DNA of 33,832 bases from a bacterium (GCA_019912845.1 JAIOHU010000209.1:1-33832), one strand, 5' to 3'. Shown: positions 8,871 to 18,631, counted from the stretch's first letter. Program-made: numbers and translations. The notes: generated by a model not told the origin, from the sequence alone.

Positions 8871-9079
8871 GATGCAAATAAGCAATTTCTGCTAGAGTAT
8901 TTCGAGTGAAATTGTGAGCGAATTCTTGAATAAACTTGGCAGGTAAAGGTTTGGAGCTGTATATTCGCCGAACGACTGAAAAACCGAATACTTACTAAAT
9001 CAGGATTATTTACGATTACGGCTTTATGGTGGAATCCACATATTTAAGTATGATCAATTACGCTGAGGGAGGAACATTT

Positions 9080-10483
9080 GTGAAAAAGAGAGGAATGACT
9101 CGTAACATACTCGTTGCCGCAGTACTTCTGCTGTTCGCTTGTTCCAGTTTTGCAGGCGGATACAATCTGGCAGGTGCAGGCGCAAAAGCGTTGGCGATGA
9201 GTGGTGCATTTCGTGGTCTTGCGGATGATGGCTCGGCAATGTACTGGAATCCTGCAGGTATTGTTGGTCAACCCCTGCATGCAATTGCGGATGTGAAGAT
9301 GCTGTATCCGATGGTCTGGGTTACTCCGAACACACCTTCAACCCTGCCAGCAACAAATGAATACAGTGAAGATTATTATCTGTACCAGAATGGTGTAGAA
9401 CGTTCCAGTGAAGAAGCATCCTTCTTCGCCGGTTCGGCTTTTGCAGTAATTCCGATTGATGAACAGTGGACAGTTGGATTCGGGATATTCGCACCTTCCG
9501 GACTTGGCGCAAGCTGGGATCGACTCACCCTGGGAACCTATGAGGGATATAACGAAAGCCCTGAATACCCCGCCCAGGACTGGTTCAGTGACTTAAAGGT
9601 TATTGACCTTCACCCCACAGTCGGTTATAAAGTCAATGACCAATGGGATGTTGGTTTGGGTATTTCTTTTGTCCATGGATCTATTGAATTACGCAGCCCA
9701 ACTGTTACACCAAGCAATGATGGGACAGGAAATCCGTTACCGCTTCCCGCTCACAACTTTTTCATCGATGGTACTCTGGACGGATCCGGTTGGGGATATG
9801 GTGCTAATATTGGTGCCATGTATCACCTGAATGAACAGGTTGATATCGGAGCTGCATTGCGTTTGCCAGTCAATATCAATCTGGAAGGAAAGGTCGCTCA
9901 GACCCTCTATATGCCTTCCATAGCTGGTCAGGCTAATCGCAGCGTCGAACCCAAAGCCAAGGCAACCCTACCATTGCCGATGGATTTCGGTGCAGGTGTT
10001 GCCTATATGCCGAATGATCGCACTACATTGGCAGCAGATTTTTCATGGGTGAATTGGGGATCAGTTGATGAGATCGAGGTTGAACTTGATGGACGTGGTC
10101 TTGATGGTCAACCAGCGGAGAATACCACGCTGGTGCTCAAGTATGAAAGCACAATCCGTTTCAGCCTTGGCTTAAATTATGTGCTACTGCCAGAATATGG
10201 TTTAGAGGTTCGTGCAGGTTATTATTACGATCCTTCGCCTATTCCTGATGAAACACTTCGTCCCACCATTACTGACATCGGAACCAAGCACAACATCAGT
10301 TTCGGTGGTGCATTTAATATCAATGAAAAACTTTTTGCTGAATGTTATTACGAACATCTTTTCGCACCGGAACGTAGTGTCGAGGTTGGCGATGAAGATG
10401 GTGATGGTATGTTCGACAATGTTCCTGGTGACTGGAGAATGCAGGTTGACACCTTCGGCATTGGCTTTGGATACAGGTTCTAA
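9080..10483 (+). CDS. OmpP1/FadL-family outer-membrane transporter
   Basis: 467 residues from a GTG start at 9080, chosen because a ribosome site (gggagga) precedes it and a signal peptide (MKKRGMTRNILVAAVLLLFA...) follows at once; an in-frame ATG at 9026 would add 18 unlikely residues. The mature N-terminus 'GGYNLAGAGAKALAMSGAF' and 'DDGSAMYWNPAGI' are the FadL hatch signature. Later blocks such as 'PLPMDFGAGVAYMPNDRTT' and 'FSWVNWGSVDEIEV' are typical FadL strands. The C-terminus ends in Phe ('GFGYRF'). The family carries hydrophobic molecules, such as long-chain fatty acids or aromatic hydrocarbons, across the outer membrane by lateral diffusion. A lipoprotein esterase gene starts 14 bases downstream, suggesting coupled hydrolysis and uptake of lipidic substrates. 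Confidence 0.93.
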   Translation: MKKRGMTRNILVAAVLLLFACSSFAGGYNLAGAGAKALAMSGAFRGLADDGSAMYWNPAGIVGQPLHAIADVKMLYPMVWVTPNTPSTLPATNEYSEDYYLYQNGVERSSEEASFFAGSAFAVIPIDEQWTVGFGIFAPSGLGASWDRLTLGTYEGYNESPEYPAQDWFSDLKVIDLHPTVGYKVNDQWDVGLGISFVHGSIELRSPTVTPSNDGTGNPLPLPAHNFFIDGTLDGSGWGYGANIGAMYHLNEQVDIGAALRLPVNINLEGKVAQTLYMPSIAGQANRSVEPKAKATLPLPMDFGAGVAYMPNDRTTLAADFSWVNWGSVDEIEVELDGRGLDGQPAENTTLVLKYESTIRFSLGLNYVLLPEYGLEVRAGYYYDPSPIPDETLRPTITDIGTKHNISFGGAFNINEKLFAECYYEHLFAPERSVEVGDEDGDGMFDNVPGDWRMQVDTFGIGFGYRF

Positions 10484-10497
10484 AGGAGGAAGAAAGA

Positions 10498-11733
10498 ATG
10501 AAAAAAATAGTTAAAAGCGCAATGGCATTTCTCCTCCTCGCCGCATTGATTATCGGTTGTGGAGAAGAAATCGAATCGCCATTATCCGCGGATACAAACA
10601 AAGGGCAGTTGGTGTCAAAACGTGACACTTTCATGGAAACCATTGGCGATCTGACTTCAAAATATTATCACGTATATTTGCCACCGGGTTACGATGCAAA
10701 TCGTGTACTGGGGTACAATACCCTCTACCTGTTGAACGGTTTCGGTGGAGATGAAGATTATTTCACCGATCTTTTCAGTGTCATCGATGCTGCGGATGAT
10801 CTTTACGAAAGCAATGAGATATATGATATGATCATTGTTCTGCCTAGTGGGTATTCTCCTCTGGGTGGGAGTTTTTATGTGAATTCAGCACATCCTGCGG
10901 TTGGCAATAGTATGACGCATCTTCTTGATATTGTTGAAGAAGTTGACGCAGACTTCAATACCGTGGGATCCCCGTCGGGAAGAGCGATTGGTGGAGTTTC
11001 CATGGGTGGATTTGGAGCAGTTAATGCTGTGCTCTCAAATCCAAATTATTTTAATTATGTATCAGCACACGGCGCACCATTGGCTCTTCATGGTACCTAT
11101 CCCCTCGGTGACAGTATTACCTACAGCGGGATTGAGGAATTACTCCCATTCATTCTTGCAGAAACTGGGTTTGATCCTGGTCACAGTCAAGTGGATTCGT
11201 TATATACCTATTCCATGTATCCCGCACCGAACCGTCGCCTTACCTCCATGTTGTTTGCCATGGCGGCAGCATTCAGTCCAACTCCTGCACCTGGCGGAGT
11301 CCCTCAGGTCACTGAAACTACAATCCGTTACCTCTATACACCCAGCAGTTCAGGCGAAATAGTAGATTCAACTTTGCTGTTTGTTGATCTCCCAATTGGT
11401 AAGGATGGACAACTTAAAGCGGATGTGTTTGCACGCTGGATGAATTTTGATCCGGTATCACGTATCCTGGCAACAGGTGGTCAAATTGGTGGTCTGCCGA
11501 ATGCAAAACTCTATCTGGATGTCGGTCTTGACGATGATCTCGGTCTATATGGTGCCCACCAGGTGCTCGATGGCGCACTTGCTGCTGTAGCCATGCCTGC
11601 GGATACCAGCATGTATTATGATGGCGTAAATGTAAATTTTGGTATGGAATTGCCTGCCGGTCATGTGACACAGGTTTATGAACGTTTGAAAAAACTGCTG
11701 ATCTGGCACAACGAAAAATTCCAAAGTTTGTAA
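10498..11733 (+). CDS. Lipoprotein esterase, alpha/beta hydrolase (EstA/esterase D-like)
   Basis: 411 residues. A lipoprotein signal ends in 'LIIGC' with acceptor Cys21, followed by Glu-Glu, an acidic start compatible with surface export in FCB bacteria. The hydrolase domain follows the 'putative esterase' pattern: 'YYHVYLPPGYDANR' and 'NTLYLLNGFGGDEDYF' (oxyanion region), then the nucleophile elbow 'GGVSMGGFGA' with Ser168. A candidate Asp is in 'LDVGLDDDLGLYG' and a candidate His in 'LPAGHVTQVYERL'. The domain resembles secreted esterases, mycolyltransferase-like proteins and S-formylglutathione hydrolase. The substrate is unknown. A strong site (aaaggagga) and the 14-base gap tie it to the FadL gene upstream. 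Confidence 0.88.
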   Translation: MKKIVKSAMAFLLLAALIIGCGEEIESPLSADTNKGQLVSKRDTFMETIGDLTSKYYHVYLPPGYDANRVLGYNTLYLLNGFGGDEDYFTDLFSVIDAADDLYESNEIYDMIIVLPSGYSPLGGSFYVNSAHPAVGNSMTHLLDIVEEVDADFNTVGSPSGRAIGGVSMGGFGAVNAVLSNPNYFNYVSAHGAPLALHGTYPLGDSITYSGIEELLPFILAETGFDPGHSQVDSLYTYSMYPAPNRRLTSMLFAMAAAFSPTPAPGGVPQVTETTIRYLYTPSSSGEIVDSTLLFVDLPIGKDGQLKADVFARWMNFDPVSRILATGGQIGGLPNAKLYLDVGLDDDLGLYGAHQVLDGALAAVAMPADTSMYYDGVNVNFGMELPAGHVTQVYERLKKLLIWHNEKFQSL

Positions 11734-11757
11734 GAAATTAATAAGTCCTACTATATC

Positions 11758-11788
11758 AAAAACCAGAAGCATGAGCTTCTGGTTTTTT
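11758..11788 (+). terminator. Rho-independent terminator after the esterase gene
   Basis: A perfect 10-bp stem (11761-11770 with 11775-11784, loop atga) flanked by an A run and a T run, 27 bases after the esterase stop. Confidence 0.9.
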
Positions 11789-11846
11789 AGTTGAGGGCTA
11801 TGAGTGGTTTCGGGTTGTGGGTTAACATGATCGACAGCAACGTAGC

Positions 11847-11967
11847 TGGCAGTACCACGGGCGTCCCGTCCGTGATGTATATCACGCACATTAGGACTCC
11901 TTCCCGTTGAAATTTACACCCGTGGGAATTCAGAGCTAATCTGTGAATCATGGTCGGGACGACCATG
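11847..11967. repeat. Intergenic palindrome cluster
   Basis: Three short hairpins lie close together: cacgg...ccgtg around 11857-11875, cgtgat-gtat-atcacg around 11871-11886, and a strong 8-bp stem catggtcg/cgaccatg with a 3-base loop at 11949-11967. The gap 11734-12030 holds no gene I can support apart from these and the terminator. Confidence 0.5.
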
Positions 11968-12030
11968 TTACAACACCTAAAGTCTCTATGCTCTCATCGC
12001 TTCTCCGCATTCTACTGTGTTTAATCTCCA

Positions 12031-13971
12031 TTACACCTTCTTTGTAGCAGTCTTCAGCAGGCTCCACGCCAGCACTCCAAATGCAATCAGCGCCAGCAGG
12101 TCACCGAACCAGTGCAGGTATTCTTCCACCGGTGCCATAGGGATATTCATGGTCACCAGAATTGCGATCAGGATGCCCATCAAGGCTTCACCCGCGATCA
12201 ATCCGGATGCATAGAGTGTACCGTTTTCCTCTTTTACCACTTTATCATTGTCGCCTTGCAGACGTCTGCCAGTCAACCAGCGAATGACCCCTCCGCCCAT
12301 AATCGCGACAGAAAGTCCCATCGGTAGATACAAACCAACCGCAAACGCCAGTGACGGCAATTTCAACAGTTCGACAATCAACGAAAAGATCATGCCGAGA
12401 ATAATTAAACTCCAGGGAAGGTCTGCCTGCATCACACCACGGATGATGGCAGCCATCAAATTCGCCTGAGGGGCGAGCAACGGATTCGGATGTTCTGGTG
12501 TCTGCACAAAACCGTACGCTTCAGAAAGCAGAAAGACTGTCCCACCGATTACCAACGCGGAGAAAAACACACCGATAAACTCGCCGATTTGCTGCTTACG
12601 TGGGGTGGCTCCGAGCAGGAAGCCGGTTTTCAAGTCCTGGGAAGTATCCCCGGCAATGCAAATCGCCACACAAACAACACCACCCACAGTCAATGCTGCC
12701 ACCATTCCAGCAGGACCGGTGTATCCAACCATCACAAAGAGCAAAGAGGTACCGAGAAGGGTAGCGATTGTCATGCCTGAAGCAGGGTTGGATGAGCTTC
12801 CGATGAGACCAACAATACGGCTGGACACTGTAACAAAAAAGAAACTGAACAGCACTACCATCACCGCGCCGATGAGACTCGCGGGGGTGAATAACCAGAC
12901 ACAAATTCCCAGCACAAGCGATGCGATCAAAATAAAAGCCATGGAAAGGTCCTGATCGGTACGTTCAACAGTAGGCGCACCTTCAGCCTCAGCTTTACGT
13001 TCTGCGGCTTGCATAAGACCTTTTATGCCCGATGCAAAAGATGAAAAAATCGCTGGCAGTGATTTTACCAGGCTGGCGATACCACCAAATGCCACCGCAC
13101 CAACACCGACATATTTGACGTAATCATTACGTACATCTCCCGCACCCATGCCTATGGTGTAGTCGTGGACGAGGTTGGCAAACATGCCGTTTTCACCGAA
13201 ATAGGTAAACAGGGGAACGAGGATGATTCCACCCAACGCGCCTCCCAGCAGCATGATCGAGGAGATTTTTGGTCCGATGATATAGCCAACACCCAGCAGA
13301 GCCGGAACTGCATCCACCGAGAGAACCATGTTCCTGGGAGCTGGCAATTGCAGAGCTGGTGATTCCTTCCAGAGCCCAACACCACTCATCAGCGCTTTGA
13401 AAGCAGCGCCTATACCAACGCCCCAGAAAACTGTACCCGCACGTTGCCCGCCAGCTTCGCCAGCCCTGAGTACCTCTGCACAGGCGCGTCCCTCAGGATA
13501 GGGCAGCTTATGATGTTCGCTGACGATCAGGTATTTACGCAATGGTATCATGAACAGGACACCGAGAAAACCACCCAGTACCGCAATGATGAAAATCTGC
13601 ATCAGCGTCGGAGGTGCAATTACATCTTTGAATGCCGGATCAGCCGCCCAGATGAATAACGCCGGCAGTGTGAAGATCACACCGGCTGCCAGCGATTCAC
13701 CTGCTGAGCCCACTGTCTGCACCATGTTGTTTTCAAGAATTGTCCCGCCACGCATCAGTTTACGCATGATTCCCATCGAAATCACCGCTACCGGAATGGA
13801 TGCCGAAACTGTCATGCCGACATACAAACCGAGATAGGCGTTGGCAGCTCCGAATATGATACCGAGGACAATTCCGAGAAGTATCGCTCGAGGCGTAAAT
13901 TCTGGGATAATCTTATCTGACGGAATGGTCGGGTTGGGTAGTTCCATTGTCATATCTGAACCGTTGGGCAT
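12031..13971 (-). CDS. OPT-family oligopeptide transporter
   Basis: 646 residues with about 15 hydrophobic segments. The N-terminal block 'EFTPRAILLGIVLGIIFGAA' plus 'NAYLGLYVGMTVSASIPVAV' is the OPT signature seen in bacterial members. 'GSAGESLAAGVIFTLPALFI', 'LPYPEGRACAEVLRAGE' and 'GSSSNPASGMTIATLLGTSL' are other conserved blocks. 'DTSQDLKTGFLLGATPRKQQ' is the block that identifies the bacterial branch. It should import small peptides, or possibly metal-chelate conjugates as in yellow-stripe-like relatives, across the inner membrane. A site (gagga) precedes the ATG. The start is 76 bases from the divergent thioesterase gene, so a shared promoter region is likely. No terminator was recognised after it. 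Confidence 0.95.
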   Translation of the reverse strand: MPNGSDMTMELPNPTIPSDKIIPEFTPRAILLGIVLGIIFGAANAYLGLYVGMTVSASIPVAVISMGIMRKLMRGGTILENNMVQTVGSAGESLAAGVIFTLPALFIWAADPAFKDVIAPPTLMQIFIIAVLGGFLGVLFMIPLRKYLIVSEHHKLPYPEGRACAEVLRAGEAGGQRAGTVFWGVGIGAAFKALMSGVGLWKESPALQLPAPRNMVLSVDAVPALLGVGYIIGPKISSIMLLGGALGGIILVPLFTYFGENGMFANLVHDYTIGMGAGDVRNDYVKYVGVGAVAFGGIASLVKSLPAIFSSFASGIKGLMQAAERKAEAEGAPTVERTDQDLSMAFILIASLVLGICVWLFTPASLIGAVMVVLFSFFFVTVSSRIVGLIGSSSNPASGMTIATLLGTSLLFVMVGYTGPAGMVAALTVGGVVCVAICIAGDTSQDLKTGFLLGATPRKQQIGEFIGVFFSALVIGGTVFLLSEAYGFVQTPEHPNPLLAPQANLMAAIIRGVMQADLPWSLIILGMIFSLIVELLKLPSLAFAVGLYLPMGLSVAIMGGGVIRWLTGRRLQGDNDKVVKEENGTLYASGLIAGEALMGILIAILVTMNIPMAPVEEYLHWFGDLLALIAFGVLAWSLLKTATKKV

Positions 13972-14047
13972 TTGGTCTCCTCAGTTGTTGAACAATCGTT
14001 GCCGCAAAACCTACCTTCCAACAGTCTATAAAGTCAAGGAAAAGCTG

Positions 14048-14410
14048 ATGGAAAACGAATATTATATTAACGCCCATATCTGCATGACCCGTGATATTGG
14101 CACACACGGCAACCTCTTCGGTGGGATCATGCTGAGCTGGCTGGATGAAGCTGCGGCGATCTTCGCGAGACGTTATGCTGGCGAGAAGCACATGGTCACA
14201 CTGCGCTTTTCAGAATTGCTCTTCCGTGAACCGGTGCATGTCGGTGAAATGATCGAGTTTTTCGCGCTGAACCCACGACTGGGACGTACCAGTATCACCA
14301 TGGAGATCGTGGGACGAGTGGGGGTACGTGAGATTGTTCACACCACAACAACCTTTGTCGCCGTTGGTGATGACGGCAAGCCGAAAGTGATTGAGAAGTC
14401 GGATAAGTAG
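14048..14410 (+). CDS. Acyl-CoA thioesterase, hotdog fold (YciA-like)
   Basis: 120 residues from the ATG at 14048. This start is preceded by an aagga site, and the sequence upstream in frame is antisense to the OPT gene and therefore not coding. The hotdog-fold acyl-CoA hydrolase pattern is clear: 'GTHGNLFGGIMLSWLDEAAA' with the catalytic-type Asp, 'KHMVTLRFSELLFREPVHVG' and 'RLGRTSITMEIVGRV'. It should hydrolyse acyl-CoA to free acid and CoA in the cytoplasm. The gene is a single short domain and diverges from the OPT transporter. It is followed by a repeat-rich intergenic region. Confidence 0.92.
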   Translation: MENEYYINAHICMTRDIGTHGNLFGGIMLSWLDEAAAIFARRYAGEKHMVTLRFSELLFREPVHVGEMIEFFALNPRLGRTSITMEIVGRVGVREIVHTTTTFVAVGDDGKPKVIEKSDK

Positions 14411-14424
14411 CTGCTACCCGGAGC

Positions 14425-14442
14425 GCCACACTACGGTGTGGC
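14425..14442. repeat. GCCACAC palindrome, copy 1
   Basis: gccacac-tacg-gtgtggc: a perfect 7-bp stem with a 4-base loop, 15 bases after the thioesterase stop. The same palindrome recurs at 14614, 31554 and 31693. Confidence 0.75.
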
Positions 14443-14578
14443 ATAGGGCAATAGTGTCATTGCGAAGTAGTGCAGCAGAATCCGGGGATAAGAGCCGCTA
14501 CTACCCACACCATTCAGCAGAATCTAATATGTTGTGGGAGCATAGTAACCATATTATGTCAAAGGGTTTGTCGCTTAA

Positions 14579-14603
14579 ACCCGATGCAGAGCATCGGGCC
14601 ATC
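14579..14603 (+). repeat. GATGC palindrome block, left copy
   Basis: It contains cccgatgc-aga-gcatcggg (14580-14598) followed by ccatct. The same 25 bases occur in reverse orientation at 15454-15478 with one mismatch. Confidence 0.75.
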
Positions 14604-14613
14604 TTTTCTGAGT

Positions 14614-14631
14614 GCCACACTCCAGTGTGGC
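14614..14631. repeat. GCCACAC palindrome, copy 2
   Basis: gccacac-tcca-gtgtggc: a perfect 7-bp stem, lying between the two mirrored blocks at 14579 and 14643. Confidence 0.75.
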
Positions 14632-14642
14632 ATTTATAACTT

Positions 14643-14675
14643 TCGTCATCCCGGTGATGAGTTTGATCGGGATCA
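14643..14675 (+). repeat. GTCATCCCGG block, left copy (REP-like)
   Basis: The block begins tcgtcatcccggtgatgagt and closes with cgggatc. Its reverse complement is found at 15405-15440 with only a few differences. The remaining non-coding part of 14411-14815 holds no further gene that I can support. Confidence 0.7.
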
Positions 14676-14788
14676 AAAAAGGTGATGAACGAATAATTGT
14701 CCGTAGAAACCCGGGGATGAGTCAGATTACAAAAGTGTGAATCTGGATAAAGGTATACCACACCCTCAGTCTGAATATTTTACACTCT

Positions 14789-14806
14789 CTCATCCCCGTG
14801 CCACCC
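14789..14806 (+). repeat. 18-bp direct repeat, left copy
   Basis: ctcatccccgtgccaccc, identical to 15609-15626 in the same orientation. This copy begins within 30 bases of the 3' end of the DUF1579 gene. Confidence 0.7.
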
Positions 14807-14815
14807 GTCCACCAT

Positions 14816-15331
14816 CTATTTCTTCCGTGTATACACCATCTCTAGTGTTTTGGTATTGCCCACAGGGAAGGATAGATCATGAATCTCAAAACGACGACTG
14901 TTTTCATCGATCAGGTGAACCTCGTACTTCATCATTTTATCGTGTTCACCACTGATGGCATCATCCATGGTTCCGAAGAAGGTAAGAATACGGGTTTCTG
15001 AATTGAAAGAACCTTCGCCACGGTAAATCCCAGTCCCCATGCTGTCTATCCAGAGTTGGACATACTTTTTCTTCAGGTTATCGTAGCCGACATATCCAAG
15101 CCCCTCAAAAGGCTGCCCACCCATATCATTCTGCTGGACTTCCTTCAGGAACCTGCCGCCGTAGACCACTTCAGTTTCTGACGTACCCTGTGAAACCATG
15201 GTTTCGCCGCCAGGACCACCCATCCAGACAGTTGTGGTAACATCCCAGCTACCTGCCATCTCTTCGAGTAGTTTGTGGTTTTCATTCGGGGAAGACATCT
15301 CCATCCACTTCTGCATCGCTTGTTCATCCAT
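14816..15331 (-). CDS. DUF1579 family protein
   Basis: 171 residues from the ATG at 15331, which has an aaggag site; longer in-frame starts reach into the repeat sequence upstream. The protein matches the DUF1579 pattern closely: 'NHKLLEEMAGSWDVTTTVWM', 'GTSETEVVYGGRFL', 'MGGQPFEGLGYVGYDNLKKK', 'QLWIDSMGTGIYRGEGSF' and 'LTFFGTMDDAISGEHDKM'. The family is predicted to form a small beta-barrel, like lipocalin-type or THAP4-like folds; its role is not established. No signal peptide is visible, so it is likely cytoplasmic. The gene sits alone between repeat blocks that are mirror images of each other, discussed in the findings. Confidence 0.88.
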   Translation of the reverse strand: MDEQAMQKWMEMSSPNENHKLLEEMAGSWDVTTTVWMGGPGGETMVSQGTSETEVVYGGRFLKEVQQNDMGGQPFEGLGYVGYDNLKKKYVQLWIDSMGTGIYRGEGSFNSETRILTFFGTMDDAISGEHDKMMKYEVHLIDENSRRFEIHDLSFPVGNTKTLEMVYTRKK

Positions 15332-15404
15332 TGTGCTTCTCCTTATCTGTTTTTTGCCCCACGGTATAGTTGCTATCGATATGCCACTCCTCAATAAAAA
15401 CCTT

Positions 15405-15440
15405 CCTGGATCCCGGCCCAACTCATCACCGGGATGACGA
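15405..15440 (-). repeat. GTCATCCCGG block, right (inverted) copy
   Basis: Reverse-complement partner of 14643-14675; the first 20 bases of the block are identical. It is related to the widespread REP-like 'CTGGAT...GATGACG' units. Confidence 0.7.
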
Positions 15441-15453
15441 CAAGAAACCCGGA

Positions 15454-15478
15454 GATGGCCCGATGCTTTGCATCGGGT
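15454..15478 (-). repeat. GATGC palindrome block, right (inverted) copy
   Basis: cccgatgc-ttt-gcatcggg at 15459-15477; the block is the reverse complement of 14579-14603 with one mismatch. Confidence 0.75.
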
Positions 15479-15608
15479 CTAATAAACAAGGTCATATTTG
15501 TGCGCATCTCTGAACCAACCAAGTCACCCTTGCGATTTCCGCACAGACATTATGTGTGGATGCGCAGTAAAGTGCAATCGTACCATAATGCTGAAAGTTT
15601 TTTGAACC

Positions 15609-15626
15609 CTCATCCCCGTGCCACCC
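15609..15626 (+). repeat. 18-bp direct repeat, right copy
   Basis: Identical to 14789-14806. The non-coding stretch 15332-15721 otherwise shows no gene I can support. Confidence 0.7.
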
Positions 15627-15721
15627 ACAAAACGTTACTGAATACATGTTCAGTTGTTGGGTCGTAAAATAGTATGTTGCTTAGGGAGAGTCAAACATAA
15701 AGAGATAAATTCTTAAAATAC

Positions 15722-16489
15722 TCAGGAGTTCTTGAGTTTGGGACGCGTGACAAAACCTACAATATCTTCAGATGATTTTGCGTCAAAGGGCATACCGGAA
15801 AAATCACCGTAAAAATTAATCGCACCAAAACCAGCATCTTTGAGATGCTTTTCCAGTTGTACCTGTTTCCAGGGTGAAAGATCGGTGGAATAAACTTTAT
15901 GAATCCAACGTTCCCCGACCTGGGTGAAATGGACGATATTAAACCGTACGGAATCCCCTTCAAAGTCATTAAAACGGAAGAATATCTGGTGTGTATCCGC
16001 GGCACGATTGGTTGCCGGGAACTGGAAACGTTCCCTTGTTTGCAGCAGGCGGTCATAGTTCCTGTTCTGGAAGACAAAAACACCACCCGGCTTCAAACTG
16101 TTGAACACGTTTTTAAACGTGATTGAGAGTTCTTCTTCAGAGAGAATATGTGGAATTGAATTTCCCAGGCAGAATACACCATCAAACTCACCTTCAACAA
16201 CTTCTGGGAAATTCAGGAAGTTTCCTTCAACAAAGTGTAGCGTTTCGGATTCGTTTTCTACATCACGTGCGATTTCAAGAAGTGCGGAGGATTGATCGAC
16301 CCCGACAACTTCGCAGCCCCACTTATGGAAGAGCTGAGAGTGATGACCGCTTCCGCATGCCAGTTCCAGCACACGGGTAATTCGTTTTTCGCTGAAGAGA
16401 CGCTGGAAGAAGGGAGTTTCCCGTTCCAATCGTTTTTTCCAACGGATCATTTGATCATAATTTACTGCAAGTTCATCATACATGGACAT
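15722..16489 (-). CDS. Class I SAM-dependent methyltransferase
   Basis: 255 residues with a Rossmann-type methyltransferase domain. Motif I is 'RVLELACGSGHHSQLFHKWG', motif II the acidic 'EVVGVDQSSALLEIA', then 'LHFVEGNFLNFPE' and 'DGVFCLGNSIPHIL' (motif III/IV region) and 'LKPGGVFVFQNRNYDRLL'. The C-terminal half resembles glycine N-methyltransferase-like small-molecule methyltransferases, but the substrate cannot be read from sequence. It starts 2 bases after the ftsB-like stop, so it is the last gene of the enolase cluster. Confidence 0.9.
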   Translation of the reverse strand: MSMYDELAVNYDQMIRWKKRLERETPFFQRLFSEKRITRVLELACGSGHHSQLFHKWGCEVVGVDQSSALLEIARDVENESETLHFVEGNFLNFPEVVEGEFDGVFCLGNSIPHILSEEELSITFKNVFNSLKPGGVFVFQNRNYDRLLQTRERFQFPATNRAADTHQIFFRFNDFEGDSVRFNIVHFTQVGERWIHKVYSTDLSPWKQVQLEKHLKDAGFGAINFYGDFSGMPFDAKSSEDIVGFVTRPKLKNS

Positions 16490-16491
16490 CG

Positions 16492-16824
16492 CTAACGATC
16501 TCCTGATTCAGTTCGAAGAGTGTCTTCAGAAGCTTCATACTCAAGGATGAAAATCTCCTCACCCTCTCGTGCCATCCCCAGCCGTCTTGCTTCTGATTCA
16601 ATCATCAAGGGGTCTTGTTCCTGCAACTGTTTGATCTGTTCCTGCAAAGTGGTCTTCTCCGCCTGCAGTTGCTGAACCTGGTGACGTAACTGGTTTCGTT
16701 CTTTTTGAAGTTCAAGAACCTGCAACAGTCCGCCATGCTTGTTGAAGACCAAAACGACAACAAGTATACAAACAAGCACGATGGCAGCATATAACCGCCA
16801 TCGTTGTTTTTTCTTTACCGCCAC
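16492..16824 (-). CDS. ftsB: Septum formation initiator, FtsB/DivIC-like
   Basis: 110 residues. A basic N-terminus (MAVKKKQRW) is followed by one membrane span ('LYAAIVLVCILVVVLVFN'), then a leucine/glutamine heptad coiled coil (about 38-72), and the 'EARRLGMAREGEEIF' block with 'D-P-L-M-I-E' before it, all typical of FtsB/DivIC. It would act in the division septum with FtsL and FtsQ/DivIB, scaffolding through the periplasmic coiled coil. The start is GTG. The gene follows enolase after 21 bases, and the eno-ftsB neighbourhood is well known in other bacteria, which supports the name. The coiled-coil fold makes FtsL a distant alternative. Confidence 0.88.
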   Translation of the reverse strand: MAVKKKQRWRLYAAIVLVCILVVVLVFNKHGGLLQVLELQKERNQLRHQVQQLQAEKTTLQEQIKQLQEQDPLMIESEARRLGMAREGEEIFILEYEASEDTLRTESGDR

Positions 16825-16845
16825 TTGTCTGAATCCCTGTATTCA

Positions 16846-18186
<1,341 letters not shown>

Positions 18187-18221
18187 TTACAAATAAGTAA
18201 AACTGGGTTTTGCTTCCAGGT

Positions 18222-18596
18222 TTATTCGTCTGGATTATCCGGGTCTAGAAGTAGCTGGTCATCATCCGGTGGAGCGATTCCCTGTTGCATTTCCAAAGCC
18301 TTTTCGTAGAACGGCTCTGGAACCAGGATGGTAGCCTGCGCACCGTAATATCCAGCTTCAAATCCCTCACCCGACCATAATGATTGGATGTAGCATGGAA
18401 TTTCTTCGTCATCCAGCGCTTCTTTTACAATTTTTGCGTAAGATAGGCTGGCAATTGGATCCAGTTCCACCCATTCGGAATCGTCGACGTCCTCAAACAT
18501 CTCCTCAGCAGATCCTTCAACGAGAGGACCGCTGCAATCAAGACATTCCTCAACTTCATCGTCATACTCGATGCCGCATTGTGGGCAGTATGCCAT
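18222..18596 (-). CDS. Zinc-ribbon plus DUF2007-like small protein
   Basis: 124 residues. The N-terminus has two CxxC knuckles, 'YCPQCGIEY' and 'ECLDCSGPL', forming a zinc ribbon. After an acidic linker, residues about 43-105 ('SLSYAKIVKEALDDEEIPCY' ... 'YGAQATILVPEPFYEKALEM') resemble DUF2007, a small 'putative signal transducing' domain. The C-terminus is very acidic. The function is unknown; a regulatory or protein-binding role is the usual guess. A strong aggag site supports the ATG. It lies 35 bases after the M1-like peptidase gene and 98 bases before enolase, probably in one transcript. Confidence 0.8.
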   Translation of the reverse strand: MAYCPQCGIEYDDEVEECLDCSGPLVEGSAEEMFEDVDDSEWVELDPIASLSYAKIVKEALDDEEIPCYIQSLWSGEGFEAGYYGAQATILVPEPFYEKALEMQQGIAPPDDDQLLLDPDNPDE

Positions 18597-18631
18597 GGTG
18601 ATTCTCCTGTCTTTTCTACCAACTTCAATGG

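Noticed and set aside
8251..8877. Open frame of 208 codons on the minus strand over the CNHCPW gene
   Set aside because: It crosses the terminator hairpin and is antisense to a clear thioredoxin-fold gene.
13841..14047. Upstream extension of the thioesterase frame
   Set aside because: It overlaps the OPT gene and its start antisense; the ATG at 14048 has a ribosome site and the family N-terminus.
14391..14639. Plus-strand open frames after the thioesterase gene
   Set aside because: They consist of palindromic repeat units; no ribosome site.
15434..15667. Plus-strand open frame of 77 codons upstream of the DUF1579 gene
   Set aside because: Made of GATGC and direct-repeat units; not protein-like.
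14411..15721. Possible CRISPR array
   Set aside because: The repeats are of several kinds, are palindromic and unevenly spaced; there are no regular spacers and no cas genes.
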